Below are positions 6,328 through 15,101 of a DNA stretch of 30,117 bases, one piece after another (the stretch's first letter is position 1; each line of letters starts with the position of its first letter). This DNA is from a virus, in the IMG/VR virus record IMGVR_UViG_3300047550_004491, positions 1 through 30,117 of that record; one strand, written 5' to 3'. A program made the translations under genes and the position numbers. The notes beneath the pieces were generated by a model. That model was not told the DNA's origin. It was given only the letters and a program-made list of their open reading frames with translations, and made no database searches.

Positions 6328-8325
6328 TTAATAAGTATTTCTTCCGAGTGTAGTATTAAATGTGTTTATAATTGAACTGAGTGTTTGAATATTTGTGCTA
6401 TTAACCAAATTTTTTCCAATGGTTGCAAAACTCAATGTTCTATTGGTAAATGCATCTGCAGTAGTATTATTGTTTCTTGCACATAAGTAAACATTTCTAT
6501 TAGCAGTATTAACTCTGTAAGTATTACCCGCACCTGACACAACCTGAGTTCCATTTCTCCAACCTGTTATTGGCGATGCACCACTTCCTGCAGATCTATT
6601 CATCAAATAATAACCTGAACCATCATTACTTGCATTTGACCATTGAACATACCCTGACTGTAAAAATGGTGATGAACCAAATGTAGTAGTTTGTCTTGTA
6701 TACATCAAAAATCTGTCTGATGAAACAATAACTCCAATGTCAGTTCCTGTAGATGAGGCAACAGAATTTGAATATACAGATGCATGACATTCGTTAGGAT
6801 TTATATTTTGCCAATTATAATTTGTATTAGCATAAGTATTGGTTCCATTTGGAATGATTCCTGTAGAACTAAAAGAAAATCCTCCATTGAATGTAATGTC
6901 ATATGTTCCAGGATTCTTACCATTCACTTTACATCCACCAGCATTTCCACCAATCATTGGGTAGAAAACATCCAAATAATCCCATAAATTATTTGCCATG
7001 AGGGCTTGAAACATTGTGATTGTTGCTCCAGAAATGGTTGCAGTTATGCCTGTTCCCCCACCAGCGAGAACTGCTGCCAAATAAGTTTCTGCTTCTGTAG
7101 TTCCGCTGATAAATGTAGTGGATGGTGTAATACTAGGCGTAGGCGTTACAGTTGCTGTTTGTGTATTAGTATTAGTTGGGGTCTGAGTTGGTGTTTCTGT
7201 ATTCGTTGGCGTTACAGAAGGAGTTTGTGAGTTAGTGGGAACAGGTGTATTACTTGGAGTTGCACTGTTAGTTGGAGTGACCGTATTAGTTGGTGTGTTG
7301 GTTGGCGTGGTAGTCGGAGTGTTGGATGCTGTAATACTTGGGGTTGGTGTGTTAGTTTGTGTTGATGTAACAGTCGGAGTCGGGGTCGGTGTATTTGACG
7401 CAGTAATACTTGGAGTTGGAGTCATTGTATTAGTTGCCGTAATACTCGGAGTTGGTGTTGCTGTATTTGAAGCAGTAATGCTTGGGGTAACACTTGCAGT
7501 ATTAGATGGCGTCACGGTTGCTGTATTTGAAGCAGTGATACTTGGCGTTGGAGTGTTTGTTCCTGTCGGAGATTGTGTTAAAGTTACAGTTGCAGAAGCC
7601 GTAATACTCGGCGTTGGAGTGTTAGTTGCGGTGACACTTGGAGTATTTGTCGGAGTCACGGTCGGAGTATTTGTTACTGTATTGGTAGGAGTAATTGATG
7701 GAGTATTTGTTGGAGTTCTTGTCGGTGTGTTTGTTGGAGTGCTTGTTTTGGTTGGAGTTACAGTTTGGGTTGGAGTGCATGTATTAGTTGGCGTAACAGT
7801 GGGAGTTGCTGTGTTCGATGCAGTAATACTCGGAGTTGGAGTTGCGCTCGGTGGTGGAGTTTGTGAAGGTGTTTGTGATGGAGTATTGGTTGGAGTAGCA
7901 GAAGGAGGGACAAGTTCACCAGGAGCAAAAATTATTGTTGCGTTGTCCTCATCATTTGAAATATACTCAATGTAATAATCATTTGTTGTCATTGCAGATC
8001 CTGCAACAAGAAGAGCCAAACCTGATTCAACTTTGTTATAAGCAAGCGCTGGATCCAAATTTGTTGATCCTGAATACTGCTCATAAATCCCATAGATGTA
8101 TTGACCTTCATATGGAAAGGCTATTTGACCAACACCTTGTCCTTCTGTGAATTCAAACTGATCATAACGGATTTGATGTGTGGAAAGATTGGGCAAAATA
8201 AATGTCACCCTCTCTTTGCTCATCTTGTGAGTAAAGGAGAATAACCATTCAGGTGTTGCCAGTTCTGCATTCTGTGAAACAGTGCAGATGATCTTATTAA
8301 GTTGATTGGTTTTGAGTAGAAGCAT
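6328..8325 (-). CDS. Tail fibre / appendage protein with long TNTPT repeat and C-terminal lectin-like domain
   Basis: 665 residues from the ATG at 8325 ([12 protein letters not shown]); the longer frame from 8343 would need GTG. Three parts are visible. Residues 1-135 form a virion-attachment-like domain ([20 protein letters not shown], then [15 protein letters not shown]) similar to small structural modules in phage fibre genes. Residues about 138-405 are an uninterrupted low-complexity Thr/Pro/Ser/Asn repeat ([18 protein letters not shown]). Residues about 410-665 form a globular region beginning [13 protein letters not shown], with [11 protein letters not shown] and many Asn/Gly/Tyr, like LamG/concanavalin-type tip domains of Bacteroidota phage fibres. 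It probably binds a host-surface receptor, the repeat acting as an extended stalk. It lies between the tail-tube-like gene and the portal. Confidence 0.75.
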   Translation of the reverse strand: MLLLKTNQLNKIICTVSQNAELATPEWLFSFTHKMSKERVTFILPNLSTHQIRYDQFEFTEGQGVGQIAFPYEGQYIYGIYEQYSGSTNLDPALAYNKVESGLALLVAGSAMTTNDYYIEYISNDEDNATIIFAPGELVPPSATPTNTPSQTPSQTPPPSATPTPSITASNTATPTVTPTNTCTPTQTVTPTKTSTPTNTPTRTPTNTPSITPTNTVTNTPTVTPTNTPSVTATNTPTPSITASATVTLTQSPTGTNTPTPSITASNTATVTPSNTASVTPSITASNTATPTPSITATNTMTPTPSITASNTPTPTPTVTSTQTNTPTPSITASNTPTTTPTNTPTNTVTPTNSATPSNTPVPTNSQTPSVTPTNTETPTQTPTNTNTQTATVTPTPSITPSTTFISGTTEAETYLAAVLAGGGTGITATISGATITMFQALMANNLWDYLDVFYPMIGGNAGGCKVNGKNPGTYDITFNGGFSFSSTGIIPNGTNTYANTNYNWQNINPNECHASVYSNSVASSTGTDIGVIVSSDRFLMYTRQTTTFGSSPFLQSGYVQWSNASNDGSGYYLMNRSAGSGASPITGWRNGTQVVSGAGNTYRVNTANRNVYLCARNNNTTADAFTNRTLSFATIGKNLVNSTNIQTLSSIINTFNTTLGRNTY
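7105..7915 (-). repeat. Long TNTPT-type low-complexity repeat in the fibre gene
   Basis: Around 265 codons of Thr/Pro/Ser/Asn units, often [11 protein letters not shown] or VTPTNTPT. Synonymous codons differ from copy to copy, so the DNA is imperfectly repeated while the protein pattern is kept. This argues for selection on the protein rather than very recent slippage. Confidence 0.9.
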
Positions 8326-8338
8326 CTGAATATAAATA

Positions 8339-8369
8339 ATCACAAGAGGACAAAAAGTCCCCCTGTGAT
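8339..8369 (-). terminator. Hairpin after the tail-tube-like gene (weak terminator or processing site)
   Basis: ATCACAAGAGGAC (8339-8351) and GTCCCCCTGTGAT (8357-8369) form a 13-bp stem with two G-T pairs on the minus strand and a five-base loop. The sequence after it is AT-rich but has only short T-runs (TTATTTATATT), so read-through into the fibre gene is likely. It fills most of the 57-base gap between the two genes. Confidence 0.6.
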
Positions 8370-8382
8370 TTAATTTATTTGA

Positions 8383-8907
8383 TTACTGAACAGTAATTCC
8401 TGCCGCAACAGATGAAAGTGCTCCAGAGAGTTCATTCATCGGATTTGGTTCAAGGTATTGAAGAGTAATATTGTAACCGTTCTGATCACCAAGTGCCTTG
8501 CCTGTTACAGAAGAACCAGCAGAAACATACATTCCATAGGTTTGACCCAAATAGAAATATTGTCCTGTATTGTCTTCCATTACAACTGAAAGGTGTGGAG
8601 ATTGAGCCAAGGTCTTAAGAATATTTCTCTTGTCTTGATCCAACTTATTGAAGTAAAGAACTAACTCGCCAGTATAAAATACAGTTCCATTTTCAAGTGA
8701 CGCATTCACTGTCTCAGTAAACTGAGATGATGTTCTGATCAACTCGAATTTGTAATATGTTCCTGTTCCTGAAATTTGTGTGATTGTGTCACCAGTTGAT
8801 TGAGTAAGAGAAAGGACATTGTCGAAGTCTGTCATCCAAACTGTCTGAACGCCACCCACCGCATCTCTACAACCTAACGCAATTCCAGCATTTAAATTAC
8901 AAGCCAT
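8383..8907 (-). CDS. Probable major tail (tube) protein
   Basis: 174 residues. The N-terminus MACNLNAGIALGCRDAVGGV matches a phage family in which ALGCRD-VGG precedes a beta-rich domain (VWMTDFDNVLSLTQ), usually encoded near the capsid gene and annotated as tail tube or structural protein. The C-terminal half is beta-rich, ending in a Gly/Ala/Ser tail. Tail-tube monomers are commonly of this size and form the hexameric rings around the tape measure. The assignment is by resemblance and context. Both sides of the gene carry hairpins, which may allow it to be expressed at a different level from its neighbours. Confidence 0.6.
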   Translation of the reverse strand: MACNLNAGIALGCRDAVGGVQTVWMTDFDNVLSLTQSTGDTITQISGTGTYYKFELIRTSSQFTETVNASLENGTVFYTGELVLYFNKLDQDKRNILKTLAQSPHLSVVMEDNTGQYFYLGQTYGMYVSAGSSVTGKALGDQNGYNITLQYLEPNPMNELSGALSSVAAGITVQ

Positions 8908-8945
8908 TTTTATATTGATTTATTAGATTAGTTTATGTTTTATAA

Positions 8946-8972
8946 ATGATGGGGAGATGAACTCCCCACCAT
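8946..8972 (-). terminator. Hairpin directly after the major capsid gene
   Basis: ATGATGGGGAG (8946-8956) and CTCCCCACCAT (8962-8972) pair as an 11-bp stem with one G-T pair and a five-base loop, seven bases after the capsid stop. The minus-strand tail is TTATAAAAC, too poor in T for full termination, so a partial terminator or a 3'-end mRNA-stability element is inferred. Confidence 0.6.
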
Positions 8973-8978
8973 AAATTA

Positions 8979-9944
8979 TTAAAGACCGTTAGTTACAAAG
9001 AACTGAGGAAAAGCGATGCTTGTGCCCAGTTTCCAGTTAACTGCCATTCTTACTTCTTGGAAGTCTTGTGACCACCACATTCTGTAAGAATCCTCATCAG
9101 ACATTAAGTCTGTTCCAACAAGGAAATATTGTTGAGGAGCACCTGCGATCAAATTAGATCCGTTAAGACCAGGAACACCAACAACTTTAATGTTAGTTTG
9201 AGGATGGAATACTTCATAAACTTGACCCAATGTTGGTTCAGAGAAATGGAAGTTGTTCACATTTCTGATTGCAACCAAGTAACACTTGAATTGTTGCTGA
9301 CTCATGAAGATCACAAGATCTTCTCTACCATAGATGTTTCTGTCGAAACCATCGATGATTTTGTCGATTTGAGCTAAAGTGTTATAAGCCTTCTCAGTTA
9401 CAGAGGAACCTGTTACTGAACAAAGTGGTGTGAATGTAAATCCAGTTGGAGTCACAACACCAGCTGTGTTGTTTAAAAGTTCAATGAAACCAGAGAACGC
9501 TGAAGTAGCAGAAGATGCATTCCATAACAAATCTTCGTTATAACGCTTGATTTGCTTTGTTTGAAGATCAACAATTGCTTGTTCGAATGGAACATTTTCA
9601 TTGTAAGATCCTGCGTTTAGGTATTGACCTAACCAGAGGGTATTAAGTTCTTGCAAACAAAGTGATTGATTCACTTTAAGTGCTTGAACTGTAAGTGGTG
9701 CAACTTCGAATGTTACATCACCTTGATCAGACCATCCGCAAGTTGTGCCAGTCTGAACTGCGAGAGTTTCAGAAAGAAGGTTCACATTCATCGTGCCCTT
9801 AATTCCAGGGATCACATTAACATACTTCATTGTCTGAGGGGTAAGCACCGCTTCAGAGATGATGTCTGAGTTCAACTGATCCACATATGCACTCAACCCA
9901 CCTAAGTCGTAGTTGAATGACATTTTTGAAAGATTCTTTTTCAT
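8979..9944 (-). CDS. Major capsid protein
   Basis: 321 residues, HK97-fold type by pattern. Support: N-terminal SFNYDLGGLSAYVDQLNSDI, a long central alpha/beta region with ELNTLWLGQYLNAGSYNENVP and IDKIIDGFDRNIYGREDLVI, and a C-terminus with DLMSDEDSYRMWWSQDFQEV and KLGTSIAFPQFFVTNGL, typical of capsid proteins from Bacteroidota phages. The preceding scaffold-like gene and the prohead protease fusion upstream give the expected maturation set. The ATG at 9944 has a very A-rich leader and is the preferred start; a second ATG lies seven codons in (MSFNYD). A hairpin follows the stop. High expression is expected. Confidence 0.85.
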   Translation of the reverse strand: MKKNLSKMSFNYDLGGLSAYVDQLNSDIISEAVLTPQTMKYVNVIPGIKGTMNVNLLSETLAVQTGTTCGWSDQGDVTFEVAPLTVQALKVNQSLCLQELNTLWLGQYLNAGSYNENVPFEQAIVDLQTKQIKRYNEDLLWNASSATSAFSGFIELLNNTAGVVTPTGFTFTPLCSVTGSSVTEKAYNTLAQIDKIIDGFDRNIYGREDLVIFMSQQQFKCYLVAIRNVNNFHFSEPTLGQVYEVFHPQTNIKVVGVPGLNGSNLIAGAPQQYFLVGTDLMSDEDSYRMWWSQDFQEVRMAVNWKLGTSIAFPQFFVTNGL

Positions 9945-9965
9945 CTTATTTTTTTTATTTATTTA

Positions 9966-10994
9966 TTAGTTTTTATGAGACATTGCCTCTCTCAATCTCT
10001 TGAATTGATCCATACGATCGTATGAAGAGAATGATTCTGTTATGGTTTTTTGATTATAAACCTTTTCACCAGCAGGTTCTTTTGAGAACTTCTGGAATTT
10101 TGTGTCAAGTTCCGCTTGTTTTGTTGAGATTGCGTCGATCTTGTTTTCGAGTTTCTTAAGTGCTTGAGAGAAAATTTCTGCTATTTCAACAGCGCTCATC
10201 ATTTCATCTTCCCCTTCAGGTTGTGCTTCTTCAACATTTTCCCTCTCGGTGATTTTTCCGCCTTGAACTTTAACTCTTATTTTCACATCGTTGCCCTCAG
10301 AATCTTTTAGAATAATTTGGTGTTCGCCATCAGGTGCTGGTGACTTCTCTCCGTCTTTTACAACATCGATTGTTTCACCCACATCAAAAGTTGGGGATTC
10401 CAAAATTGCTCCATCATAAGATTTTGCTTCAACAAATTTACCAGCAGATGCTTCTTTGTCTTTGATTGATTGAACACCTTGAATTGCTCCACCAACAATG
10501 GAAATAACTTTTCCATTTTCAGTTTCGTATTCTCCGTCAGCGATGGCAGAAAGGGTTCCATCATAACTCACCACTTTTACATGGAGACCTGCTGCTGGCT
10601 CTTCACCACCAACTCTTATGATTTTTCCGTCTTTCAATTTAACATCGCCAAATTCCAATTCAACCTGAGACATAGTTTCGTCTTTGATGTCTTCTTCTTT
10701 TTTTTTGTCCTCGATTTTTTGATCTTCAGTTTTCTCCATCTCCATGTCACCCATTTTGATTTTGGAAACCTTTCCATCTTCATCGACTTCAATTTCAGAA
10801 CCGTCATCAAGTTTGTGGGTGCCTGCGGGAGCAGGGATCATACCCTCTTCAGTAGACACATAAATTGGTGCTCCAACTTCCAAGTCTCCATCGATCTTAA
10901 CAGCAATCCCTTGTTCAGTTTTTGCTTCATAGAACGATTGAGGTGCAAGTCCGAGAACCTTCATTATTCTGTCTATTGCTTGTTTACTATTCAT
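9966..10994 (-). CDS. Scaffold-like head protein with repeated beta motifs
   Basis: 342 residues, very acidic and charged. Residues about 40-250 contain several copies of a short beta motif built around PAPAGTHKLDDGSEIEVDEDG, IADGEYETENGKVISIVGG and PAPDGEHQIILKDSEGNDV. The C-terminal third is a predicted coiled coil (LKKLENKIDAISTKQAELDT) followed by a basic end. Repeated beta motifs plus a helical C-terminus directly upstream of the capsid gene fit a scaffold or internal head protein of Bacteroidota phages. It overlaps the protease fusion by 8 bases. It may be cut by that protease during maturation, which is inference. Confidence 0.65.
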   Translation of the reverse strand: MNSKQAIDRIMKVLGLAPQSFYEAKTEQGIAVKIDGDLEVGAPIYVSTEEGMIPAPAGTHKLDDGSEIEVDEDGKVSKIKMGDMEMEKTEDQKIEDKKKEEDIKDETMSQVELEFGDVKLKDGKIIRVGGEEPAAGLHVKVVSYDGTLSAIADGEYETENGKVISIVGGAIQGVQSIKDKEASAGKFVEAKSYDGAILESPTFDVGETIDVVKDGEKSPAPDGEHQIILKDSEGNDVKIRVKVQGGKITERENVEEAQPEGEDEMMSAVEIAEIFSQALKKLENKIDAISTKQAELDTKFQKFSKEPAGEKVYNQKTITESFSSYDRMDQFKRLREAMSHKN

Positions 10995-12606
10995 CTGTAA
11001 TTGATTTTAGTATTTGCTTTATTTGGTTTATTTTCTCATCTTGTTTTGAGAACACCGATTTTTCAGCGAAGAGACCTTCCACTGAATAACCAGTCAATTT
11101 ATTTTCTTTAACTGCTTTCCAAACCTGTGGATCATCCACTTTCATTTGAACAAACCATGATCCCGCAGGAAGTTCAAAACCATATAGGTTTGATTTGTCC
11201 TTGATCGGATCATCAGAAATCCATGATTCAGTTATGTATACTTTGTCTGATCCAAGTTTAATACCGTTGTGTTCTATTGATGTCTCATCAACCCTTTTTT
11301 GTTTCAAGAATTTGTCAGCGAGTTTTCTAATAGATTGCTTTGAAAAAAATACATAATACAGATTTCCAAGAGCATCATAACGATGAATCATTTTATTTGG
11401 AACCATTGCTGCACCAATGAGAATTCTTTTTTCTTCATCTGCAACAGCAAAGGTCATTTTCTCTTTTTCAAGTTGAGAAAGTTTTCTTTCAGCCCATCTA
11501 AGTCCGGCTTCTCCGCCCCAAGCATCATACATTAACTTTCCACAACCATCAGAATAATCTTTTGATGATGTGAGATCTGCCTTATGTCTCGACAGGTAAG
11601 AATACATGCGTTTCAAGGTGTCAACTGAAATGTTTTCACCTTTGCTGAGTTGAGATGCTCTCTGCTTCCCAACACCAGTTCCACATGATCCCCATCCATT
11701 CTTTTCTGCGTAAGAAACTGCTCTTTGTGCCGCTTCTTTAACTCCTTCGGGGTAATCAGAAATCACATCAGCAAAATCATCTTCCGTCATTTTGATTGGC
11801 ACACAATTCGGAACTGTTTTTCCATCAAGTTCTTTTGTTCCAATTGCTTCATAACCAGGCCAACAAGCATTTTCCAAACCATCTTCAGCAAATAAATTTG
11901 GTCCTGTTCTTGGCATTCCTGGCTTCCACTGCTTAGATGGATTTGGTGAGTTAATTGTTGCTTCTGGTCTTGTGTCAGGTTGAATTCCTGATGATTGTGA
12001 TTCAGGACCTCTTTCAAGACCTTTGGTTGATGAACCAGAGTTTCTAATCTTACCTGTTGGAGCATACCATAGTTTAACCCATGTATGTCTGCAGTTAAAT
12101 GATCCTCTCCAAAGAAATATATTGTAGAATCCAAAATCAGGATTTGCTACAGAATCAGTAAGATCATCAATGTCTTCTTGTCTGTATACTCTATTCTTTG
12201 CGAGCATGTCAGCACAGAACTTTCTATTCTTCTCATCTCTTGGTCCAACATACTTAAATCTTATTCTATATTGATCGTTGTCAAGGAATGAAGTTCCATT
12301 GGGATCTGAGAATCGTTCCTGAGCCATTTTCCTGACCATTGCAGGGGTTATTTTCTCAACCTTAAATACTTCCCAACCTTCATTGATCAGTTGAGAATAT
12401 GGTTCTCCCAATTCATTTAATTTGGGGTTGTGATCACAGAAGTCATCTTCCTTATAAATGTATTCGGGTTCCAACTTTTCAACATCATCATTGAAAGCAA
12501 CCCATTTTTCCTCATGTGCAGGGCGTGAAACAAGTGAGATTGCTTCAATCCCACTCTCATCGAATTCATCATCGATGAATAATTCAACAATTCTTGTTGG
12601 ATTCAT
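10987..12606 (-). CDS. Minor head protein / XkdF-like prohead protease fusion
   Basis: 539 residues with three visible parts. Residues about 85-182 resemble the C-terminal part of Mu-F-type minor head proteins: FCADMLAKNRVYRQEDIDD, NPDFGFYNIF, and NCRHTWVKLWY with Cys131, Cys172 and His174 possibly binding zinc. Residues 247-375 hold ACWPGYEAIG and a helical block (RAVSYAEKNGWGSCGTGVGK, SVDTLKRMYSYLSRH, DAWGGEAGLRWA) common next to phage proteases. Residues about 394-515 match the XkdF/S78_2 prohead-protease family (RILIGAAMVPNKMIHRYD, SIEHNGIK with His446, TGYSVEGLF with Ser508). The likely job is processing scaffold and capsid during head maturation. Gene order puts it two genes before the capsid, as expected. 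Confidence 0.8.
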   Translation of the reverse strand: MNPTRIVELFIDDEFDESGIEAISLVSRPAHEEKWVAFNDDVEKLEPEYIYKEDDFCDHNPKLNELGEPYSQLINEGWEVFKVEKITPAMVRKMAQERFSDPNGTSFLDNDQYRIRFKYVGPRDEKNRKFCADMLAKNRVYRQEDIDDLTDSVANPDFGFYNIFLWRGSFNCRHTWVKLWYAPTGKIRNSGSSTKGLERGPESQSSGIQPDTRPEATINSPNPSKQWKPGMPRTGPNLFAEDGLENACWPGYEAIGTKELDGKTVPNCVPIKMTEDDFADVISDYPEGVKEAAQRAVSYAEKNGWGSCGTGVGKQRASQLSKGENISVDTLKRMYSYLSRHKADLTSSKDYSDGCGKLMYDAWGGEAGLRWAERKLSQLEKEKMTFAVADEEKRILIGAAMVPNKMIHRYDALGNLYYVFFSKQSIRKLADKFLKQKRVDETSIEHNGIKLGSDKVYITESWISDDPIKDKSNLYGFELPAGSWFVQMKVDDPQVWKAVKENKLTGYSVEGLFAEKSVFSKQDEKINQIKQILKSITDE

Positions 12607-12644
12607 TAAAAATAAATATTAAAAAATTAATTTATTCCCACATT

Positions 12645-14942
12645 TTAAATCAGAGAACGAGATTTAATTACTCTGTCGAATTGTTGTTGGTTTGAAATGT
12701 CAGCCGCAGTTACATAAGTTCTGATCGGAGTTGTTCCAAATGCTTGTTCAACTGCTTGAGCAATTCTTTCTGAATTGTCAGGATCTTTTTTCATTCTACC
12801 ATTAACAAGACCACCCACAGCAAATTGAGGCATTCCTGCCGTTGCATTTATTGCTGAAAGGAGTGGTCTAAATAGTTGTGTTGATCTTGCATTAACAACA
12901 AATTCCCCATCACTCAGAAGTGCAGGAATTGAATCTGAGGTTGAGGTTCCTGGTCCTCTTACAAGTCCACCAGCAGCCTTTTTTGTTGGGGCAACTGCAT
13001 TGACCTGAATTGGCGGTGGAGATGTTTGTGTGTTACCAGGAGTTGTTGGAATGGATCCTGAAGCACCGCCAGGTCCACCAGGAACCTGAACTGCAACAAT
13101 CTTCTTAACTGTAGCAATACCTGAAGCGATAGCCGCTGCTGCGGCGATGGTTGCAAGTGTTGGACCGATTACAGGAATACCAACAAGAGATTTGTAGGCT
13201 GAAACTGCAGATTGGTAAGTGTCGATTGTTGCCTTCGCAACTGCAAACGCTTTACCAGCAACTGTGTCCTTACCAACAATGTTGGAAAGATTTCCAAGAG
13301 CATCAGAAATAAGACCAACTTTGTCTTGTTGTGATTTTACTTCAAGTTTGTCGAGTTCCCTTTTTGCTTTTGAGTTTGCTGCGGATCTCTTATTAAACTC
13401 ATCTTCAGAGATTGCATTATTCGCTCTGAGGGTTTTTAGTTGTTCATTTTGATTTTGAAGTGCATTTCTTTGTTCTTCATAAAATGCTGCGTCAAATCTT
13501 GCGAATTCACCATATTTGTTTTCAATCTTTAAGGTTTCAGCAGCAAATTGATTGTCAATAATGGCGAGAATCTGATCTGAATAACTCTTTCTTAATTGAA
13601 CTCTCTCTTGTTCAGAATACTCAGTTGAATTTGTAAGTTCTTGTTGGAGGGCTTGGTATGCTTTGAGTGATTCTTCATAGTTACCTTTTGCGTCATCAAG
13701 ACCTTTTTGTAACTCATCAAGTCTGTCCTTCTTTCTTTTCTCTGCATCAGCCTTTAATGCGTCTTCAAGTTGTTTTGCATATTTGGCTCTGATTACTTCC
13801 TTCTGTGCTTCTGTAAGTTCAGTATTGGAAAGTTCCTCTTGCATCCGAGCGTCAAGGAGAACTTTAAGTTCTTCTCTCCTCGTATTTTCTTTGTCGATTT
13901 CAAGTTGAATCTTTGCATCGAGATCCGCTTCCCTTTTCTTCTTTTCTTTTTCAGCATCTGCATTTAATGCATCTTCCAATTTCTTGGCATACTCTTGTCT
14001 TATAACCTCTTTTTCTGCTTCAGTAAGTTCTTTGTTTTGGAGTTCGAGATTCATTCTCTGATCCAAAAGTTTCTTGAGATTGTCTCGACTTGTATTTTCT
14101 TTGTCTGTTTCTAATTTGATTTTGGCATCAAGATCAGACTTTTGTTTTTCTAATTGTTGTTTTCTAAGTTCTTCTGCTTTCTTTGCTGCATCTTCAGCAT
14201 TCTTTTGTCTTTCAGCAGATTGTTCTTTCTCAATTTTCGTTTGTTCTTTCGTTCCCGCCTCGAATCTCTTCATCGAAGCACCATATGCTTCAGCAGTTTT
14301 TTGGAATGATCCTGCAATCTGATTGACACCTTCGCCAACTGTTGTGAAATCCAATGTCAATAAACCTTTCCAAAATTTGAATACACCAGTTCCTGCTTCC
14401 TTGATGTAAGTGAATAACCCAACAAGAGCAGAATAGAATATTCCAATACCTTTTGTTACATAAGGGAGAACAGCAGATGCAAATTCAACGAAAGCATCAA
14501 GGACTGGTTCAAGTGCTCTGAATATTCCACCAAGTATTCTTTGTAATTGAATGAAGATTGGTTGAAGTTTCTTCATTGCATTTTCATTCTGACTGAATGC
14601 TGCAACGAGACCTCCAAGAGCGGCAACAATAAGACCTATGATCGATGCTTTGAGAGCAGTATTGAATGAGGTGAATGCAACCTTCATCTGGTTGATTCCT
14701 CTTCCGACCATTCCAAGTGGACCACCAGCATTCTCAAGAGAATCAATCCAGTCTGTGGCTCCTTGTTTTGCTCCCTTGAGGGAGTCTTCCATGTCATCAA
14801 TCTGAGCGGTTAGTCTCTTGAAATCTTCAGATCCTGCCGCTGTTTCCTTAAGTTGTTTTTTTAATTCACGAAGTTGTTTAAGACTCGGTTCAAGTTCGAC
14901 TTGCACATCTACATCAACTTCAACTTTCTTTTTCGTAGCCAT
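12645..14942 (-). CDS. Tail tape measure protein
   Basis: 765 residues. Tape measure proteins set tail length and help DNA passage. Layout: charged N-terminal coiled coil (LKQLRELKKQLKETAAGSED), a hydrophobic segment at 98-116 (KASIIGLIVAALGGLVAAFS), an amphipathic region to about 230, a long Lys/Glu-rich coiled coil (230-545) containing a precise 70-residue duplication (270-339 and 340-409), a second hydrophobic stretch (VIGPTLATIAAAAAIASGIA) and a C-terminus with FAVGGLVNGR and YVTAADISNQQQFDRVIKS that matches tape measure C-termini of Bacteroidota phages. At about 1.5 angstrom per residue this suggests a tail around 115 nm. No frameshifted chaperone pair lies directly upstream; the candidate is far away at 25316-26067. 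Confidence 0.85.
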   Translation of the reverse strand: MATKKKVEVDVDVQVELEPSLKQLRELKKQLKETAAGSEDFKRLTAQIDDMEDSLKGAKQGATDWIDSLENAGGPLGMVGRGINQMKVAFTSFNTALKASIIGLIVAALGGLVAAFSQNENAMKKLQPIFIQLQRILGGIFRALEPVLDAFVEFASAVLPYVTKGIGIFYSALVGLFTYIKEAGTGVFKFWKGLLTLDFTTVGEGVNQIAGSFQKTAEAYGASMKRFEAGTKEQTKIEKEQSAERQKNAEDAAKKAEELRKQQLEKQKSDLDAKIKLETDKENTSRDNLKKLLDQRMNLELQNKELTEAEKEVIRQEYAKKLEDALNADAEKEKKKREADLDAKIQLEIDKENTRREELKVLLDARMQEELSNTELTEAQKEVIRAKYAKQLEDALKADAEKRKKDRLDELQKGLDDAKGNYEESLKAYQALQQELTNSTEYSEQERVQLRKSYSDQILAIIDNQFAAETLKIENKYGEFARFDAAFYEEQRNALQNQNEQLKTLRANNAISEDEFNKRSAANSKAKRELDKLEVKSQQDKVGLISDALGNLSNIVGKDTVAGKAFAVAKATIDTYQSAVSAYKSLVGIPVIGPTLATIAAAAAIASGIATVKKIVAVQVPGGPGGASGSIPTTPGNTQTSPPPIQVNAVAPTKKAAGGLVRGPGTSTSDSIPALLSDGEFVVNARSTQLFRPLLSAINATAGMPQFAVGGLVNGRMKKDPDNSERIAQAVEQAFGTTPIRTYVTAADISNQQQFDRVIKSRSLI
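13716..14135 (-). repeat. 70-residue tandem duplication in the tape measure
   Basis: Two adjacent 210-base units encode LDAKIKLETDKENTSRD with ELTEAEKEVIRQEYAKKLED, and LDAKIQLEIDKENTRRE with ELTEAQKEVIRAKYAKQLED. The period is exactly 70 residues, consistent with ten heptads of coiled coil. Confidence 0.85.
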
Positions 14943-15087
14943 CTTTTGTTAAATTCAAGAACTCAAAAAGATGTTTGTTGTCAACAAGGGTTGGAAACAA
15001 ATCTTTGAGATCCTCTATATTGAGGTTTATTGTTTTTGGCTCGGATGGAGTTATTACCTCTTCCCCATTTTCAAATATAAATTTCAT
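14920..15087 (-). CDS. Small acidic protein upstream of the tape measure
   Basis: 55 residues (MKFIFENGEEVITPSEPKTI and onward), acidic, with a helical middle (IEDLKDLFPTL). The frame is open to 15198, but residues upstream of this ATG overlap the preceding gene and look non-coding; an ATG one codon earlier (15090) is equally possible. The gene ends 23 bases inside the tape measure gene, so coupling is likely. Its place directly before the tape measure is where tail-assembly chaperones normally lie, but it is too small and has no frameshift site. Function unknown. Confidence 0.55.
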   Translation of the reverse strand: MKFIFENGEEVITPSEPKTINLNIEDLKDLFPTLVDNKHLFEFLNLTKDGYEKES

Positions 15088-15101
15088 CATGTGTATAATT
15101 T

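Noticed and set aside
7235-7975. Plus-strand open frame of 246 codons rich in Val/Gly
   Set aside because: It is the antisense of the TNTPT repeat: complement of ACN-CCN codons gives GGN/GTN-type codons with no stops. No start context and an implausible composition.
10470-11000. Plus-strand open frame opposite the scaffold-like gene
   Set aside because: Phe/Ser-rich translation is typical of the antisense of an acidic, Lys/Glu-rich gene; the minus-strand gene is far more protein-like.
14920-15087. Small gene before the tape measure as the tail-assembly chaperone
   Set aside because: Only 55 residues with no slippery site; the gene at 25316-26067 fits the chaperone pattern much better.
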